Below, piece after piece: positions 62,086-64,000 of a stretch of 64,000 nucleotides of DNA (its first letter is position 1; every line of letters starts with the position of its first letter). The stretch lies in NCBI GenBank assembly GCA_022661535.1, contig JAKULF010000011.1, positions 2,666,001 to 2,730,000 on the forward strand, given 5' to 3'. The DNA comes from Eutypa lata (lineage: Eukaryota > Ascomycota > Sordariomycetes > Xylariales > Diatrypaceae). The position numbers and the translations under genes were made by a program. Below the pieces are notes generated by a model. It worked only from the letters and a program-made list of their open reading frames with translations. It searched no databases and was not told where the DNA came from.

Positions 62086-64000
62086 ATGACACAACGACGC
62101 GAAGTTGACCACCATTTGGTCGAGGTCGGTGACGGGGACCTGCATGTTACCTCGCTGCTTGTGGGTCAACATGAACACGCCGTGCTAGACGAGGACGCGA
62201 CGCTGGATGAGAAGACTCTTGGGGCTCTAGGGTATAAGCAAGAGTTTAGACGGTATGATGAACTACCTTGTCATTCATTCATTCATTCAATTGTATCTCA
62301 TATCACGTGTTTTACCTCCATCCCCAATCGACCCCCTACCTACCTCACCTATCAGCCAACCAACCAACCACCCAGCCTACCCTACCAATGCAATACGATG
62401 CGATGCCGCTCCTAGTTAGTCCATACATACGTACATATGTACTACCTAACCACTCAACGACCACTTGCCTACCCCCATATCATGCATGACATTACATGAC
62501 ACTATCTTCCCTTAACCAGCCACCCACCCACTCATCCACCTACCAGCTAACCCAAAACTAAAAAAAAAAAAAAAACAGAGATTTCAACCTCTTCGAATCC
62601 TTCAGCGTATCCTTCAGCGTGTTGGGACTCCTCCCCTCCGTCGCCTCCACCATCGGCTACAGCCTGGGCTACTCGGGCACCGCCGGCGCCGTCTGGGGCT
62701 GGCTCGTCGCCTCCCTCTTCATCCAGGCCACCGCCTTCAGCATGGCCGAGCTGTGCTCCAGCATGCCCACCGCTGGCGGCCTCTATTACGCCGCTGCGGC
62801 CCTGGCCCCCGAGGGCTGGGGCCCGCTCGCTAGTTGGGTTGTTGGGTGGTGCGTTCTTTTCCTTTTTTTTTTCTTTTTTCCCCGCTTTTCTTCCTCCTTT
62901 CTTCTTTTCGAGAGTATTTGCTTTTTTTTGCTTTTTAGAAGAGGGGTTGGGTTGGATTGGGTTGATTATGGACTGTTCTGGGCTGAAATGGATGGTTGGG
63001 CTGAAGGGTTCCTCGGTAGTGTCTCTTATTTTGCTTGTTGCCCCTTTCCCCTACCCCTTTTCTCTCTTGTGAGATCTTAAGTGGGGAAAGGGGGCACAAT
63101 GAATGGAGTGGAGTGCTACGTTCTCTGTGTTCGTGGTCTGTTTACGGGATAGTCCTTTCTAACTACTTGAAGGTCGAACTTCTGTGGCTTCGTGACGGGG
63201 CCATGTTCGGTCAACTACGCACTTGGTAAGCCATCTTGCTCATCCGAGTTCAGTTCGAGGAACGCAACAAAACATCAACTGCTAACACCTCTAAAAAAGC
63301 ATCCATGATCATCACCTGTGGCACCATCTCCAACCCCGACTATGTCCCGGAGACATGGCACACGTACCTCGTGCTGATATTGATCCTCGTCATCGACGGC
63401 CTATTCACGATGCAGTCGACGCGGTTCATCGGTCAGCTAAACAAGGTCGGCACCGTGTTCAACGTGATCGTCATCTTGATTTTCGTCATCTGGTTCCCTG
63501 TCGGCAGCGTCAACTCGCCCAAGACGAGCGATAGCCACACTGTCTGGACGAACTTCGAGAATGGCACTGAGTGGCCCATTGGCTGGGCTACCATTATGGG
63601 TTTGTGCTTCCTTTTTTTCTTCTCTTCTTTTATGTGCGGTGATGATTATGGTATGGATAGAACGTTGAATGTTAGGTTCTGACTGGTTTCGGTTCCTTAG
63701 GTTTTCTCACGGCTATCTGGACTATGAGTGGGTAAGCGATCCATCCAACTTAACTCAGGGGTCACAAGCCTCTTCCTTACTATGTAAAAAGAGCCTAGAA
63801 GACCTCAAAGCTCACGCAACACCTCAACTAACTAACCGCTTGTCTACCCACCTCCCACCAACTAGCTACGACGCACCATTCCATCTCGCCGAAGAATGCA
63901 GCAACGCCAACATCGCCTCGCCCCGGGCCATCGTGATGACAGCGCAGCTCGGCTTCTACATGGGCTGGGCCATCATCCTGGTGATCGCCTACACGGTAAC
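62086..64000 (+). CDS. APC-family amino-acid/GABA permease (3' end outside window)
   Basis: Six exons visible: 62086-62252, 62579-62848, 63173-63225, 63300-63599, 63701-63731 and 63866 to the window edge. All phases are consistent. The cytosolic N-terminus is polar. The first membrane segments carry FNLFESFSVSFSVLGLLPSVA, GWLVASLFIQATAFSMAELCS and the family signature SMPTAGGLYYAAAALAPEGWG, then SNFCGFVTGPCSVNYALAS. Later segments include YLVLILILVIDGLF, FNVIVILIFVIWFPVG and TMSGYDAPFHLAEECSNAN. This is the fungal GABA/choline-type group of amino acid-polyamine-organocation transporters at the plasma membrane. Introns 1 and 2 are long for this genome (about 325 nt each). The protein is cut off after IAYTV by the window end, so roughly half is visible. 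Confidence 0.92.

Overview
The window comes from a filamentous ascomycete (Pezizomycotina, probably Sordariomycetes). The genes are monocistronic and densely intronic. Introns run about 50-350 nt, with GTAAGT/GTACGT-type donors and CTAAC/CTGAC-like branch sites. Pyrimidine-rich leaders occur, and fungus-specific families are present: a HET-domain relic, fungal-type protein kinases, a Ure2-like GST and a DHA2-type MFS pump. I saw no prokaryotic operon, CRISPR array, rRNA or convincing tRNA. Exon structures below were built by hand from splice consensus, phase and continuity of family motifs. Where an ORF opened at a non-ATG codon I moved the start to the first usable ATG.

Layout. 0.2-7 kb is accessory: a secreted PEBP-like protein, a nine-exon serine beta-lactamase-like hydrolase and a decayed HET gene. 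7.4-18 kb is mainly housekeeping: a small NIF3/YqfO-like protein, a Sws1/ZSWIM7 (Shu complex) homologue with an interrupted SWIM finger, proteasome subunit Rpn8, adenylate kinase and cytosolic aspartyl-tRNA synthetase. 18.6-21.8 kb is a diverged tandem duplication carrying two small orphan coiled-coil genes with matching TATA boxes and CA-rich leaders. 22.2-25.8 kb is a Hook-family dynein/endosome adaptor with two possible C-termini. 28-33 kb holds a secreted I9-type protease inhibitor, an SRPK-like kinase broken by one in-frame TAG, and a low-complexity orphan.

33.8-42.2 kb resembles a small metabolic or detoxification group: a 2-oxoglutarate/Fe(II) dioxygenase, a FAD-linked oxidase without the usual flavin-anchoring residues, a 14-TM MFS exporter and a GPR1/FUN34/YaaH acetate-type transporter. 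42.8-45.4 kb is an eleven-exon fungal protein kinase that looks fragmented in raw ORFs but reassembles completely, with a long Asp-rich insert before the hinge. 46-51 kb has a possible micro-protein, a GST and a Gly/Ala/Thr-rich orphan. 51.5-60.2 kb returns to core genes: RPS23 (with a 5' UTR intron), COQ2 and a 1450-residue single-exon JmjC/zf-4CXXC_R1/AT-hook chromatin protein. The window ends inside an APC-family amino-acid permease.

No single undescribed system stands out. The best leads are the tandem orphan pair, the alternative Hook C-terminus, the single-stop kinase, the JmjC/AT-hook protein, the split SWIM finger and the Asp-insert kinase.
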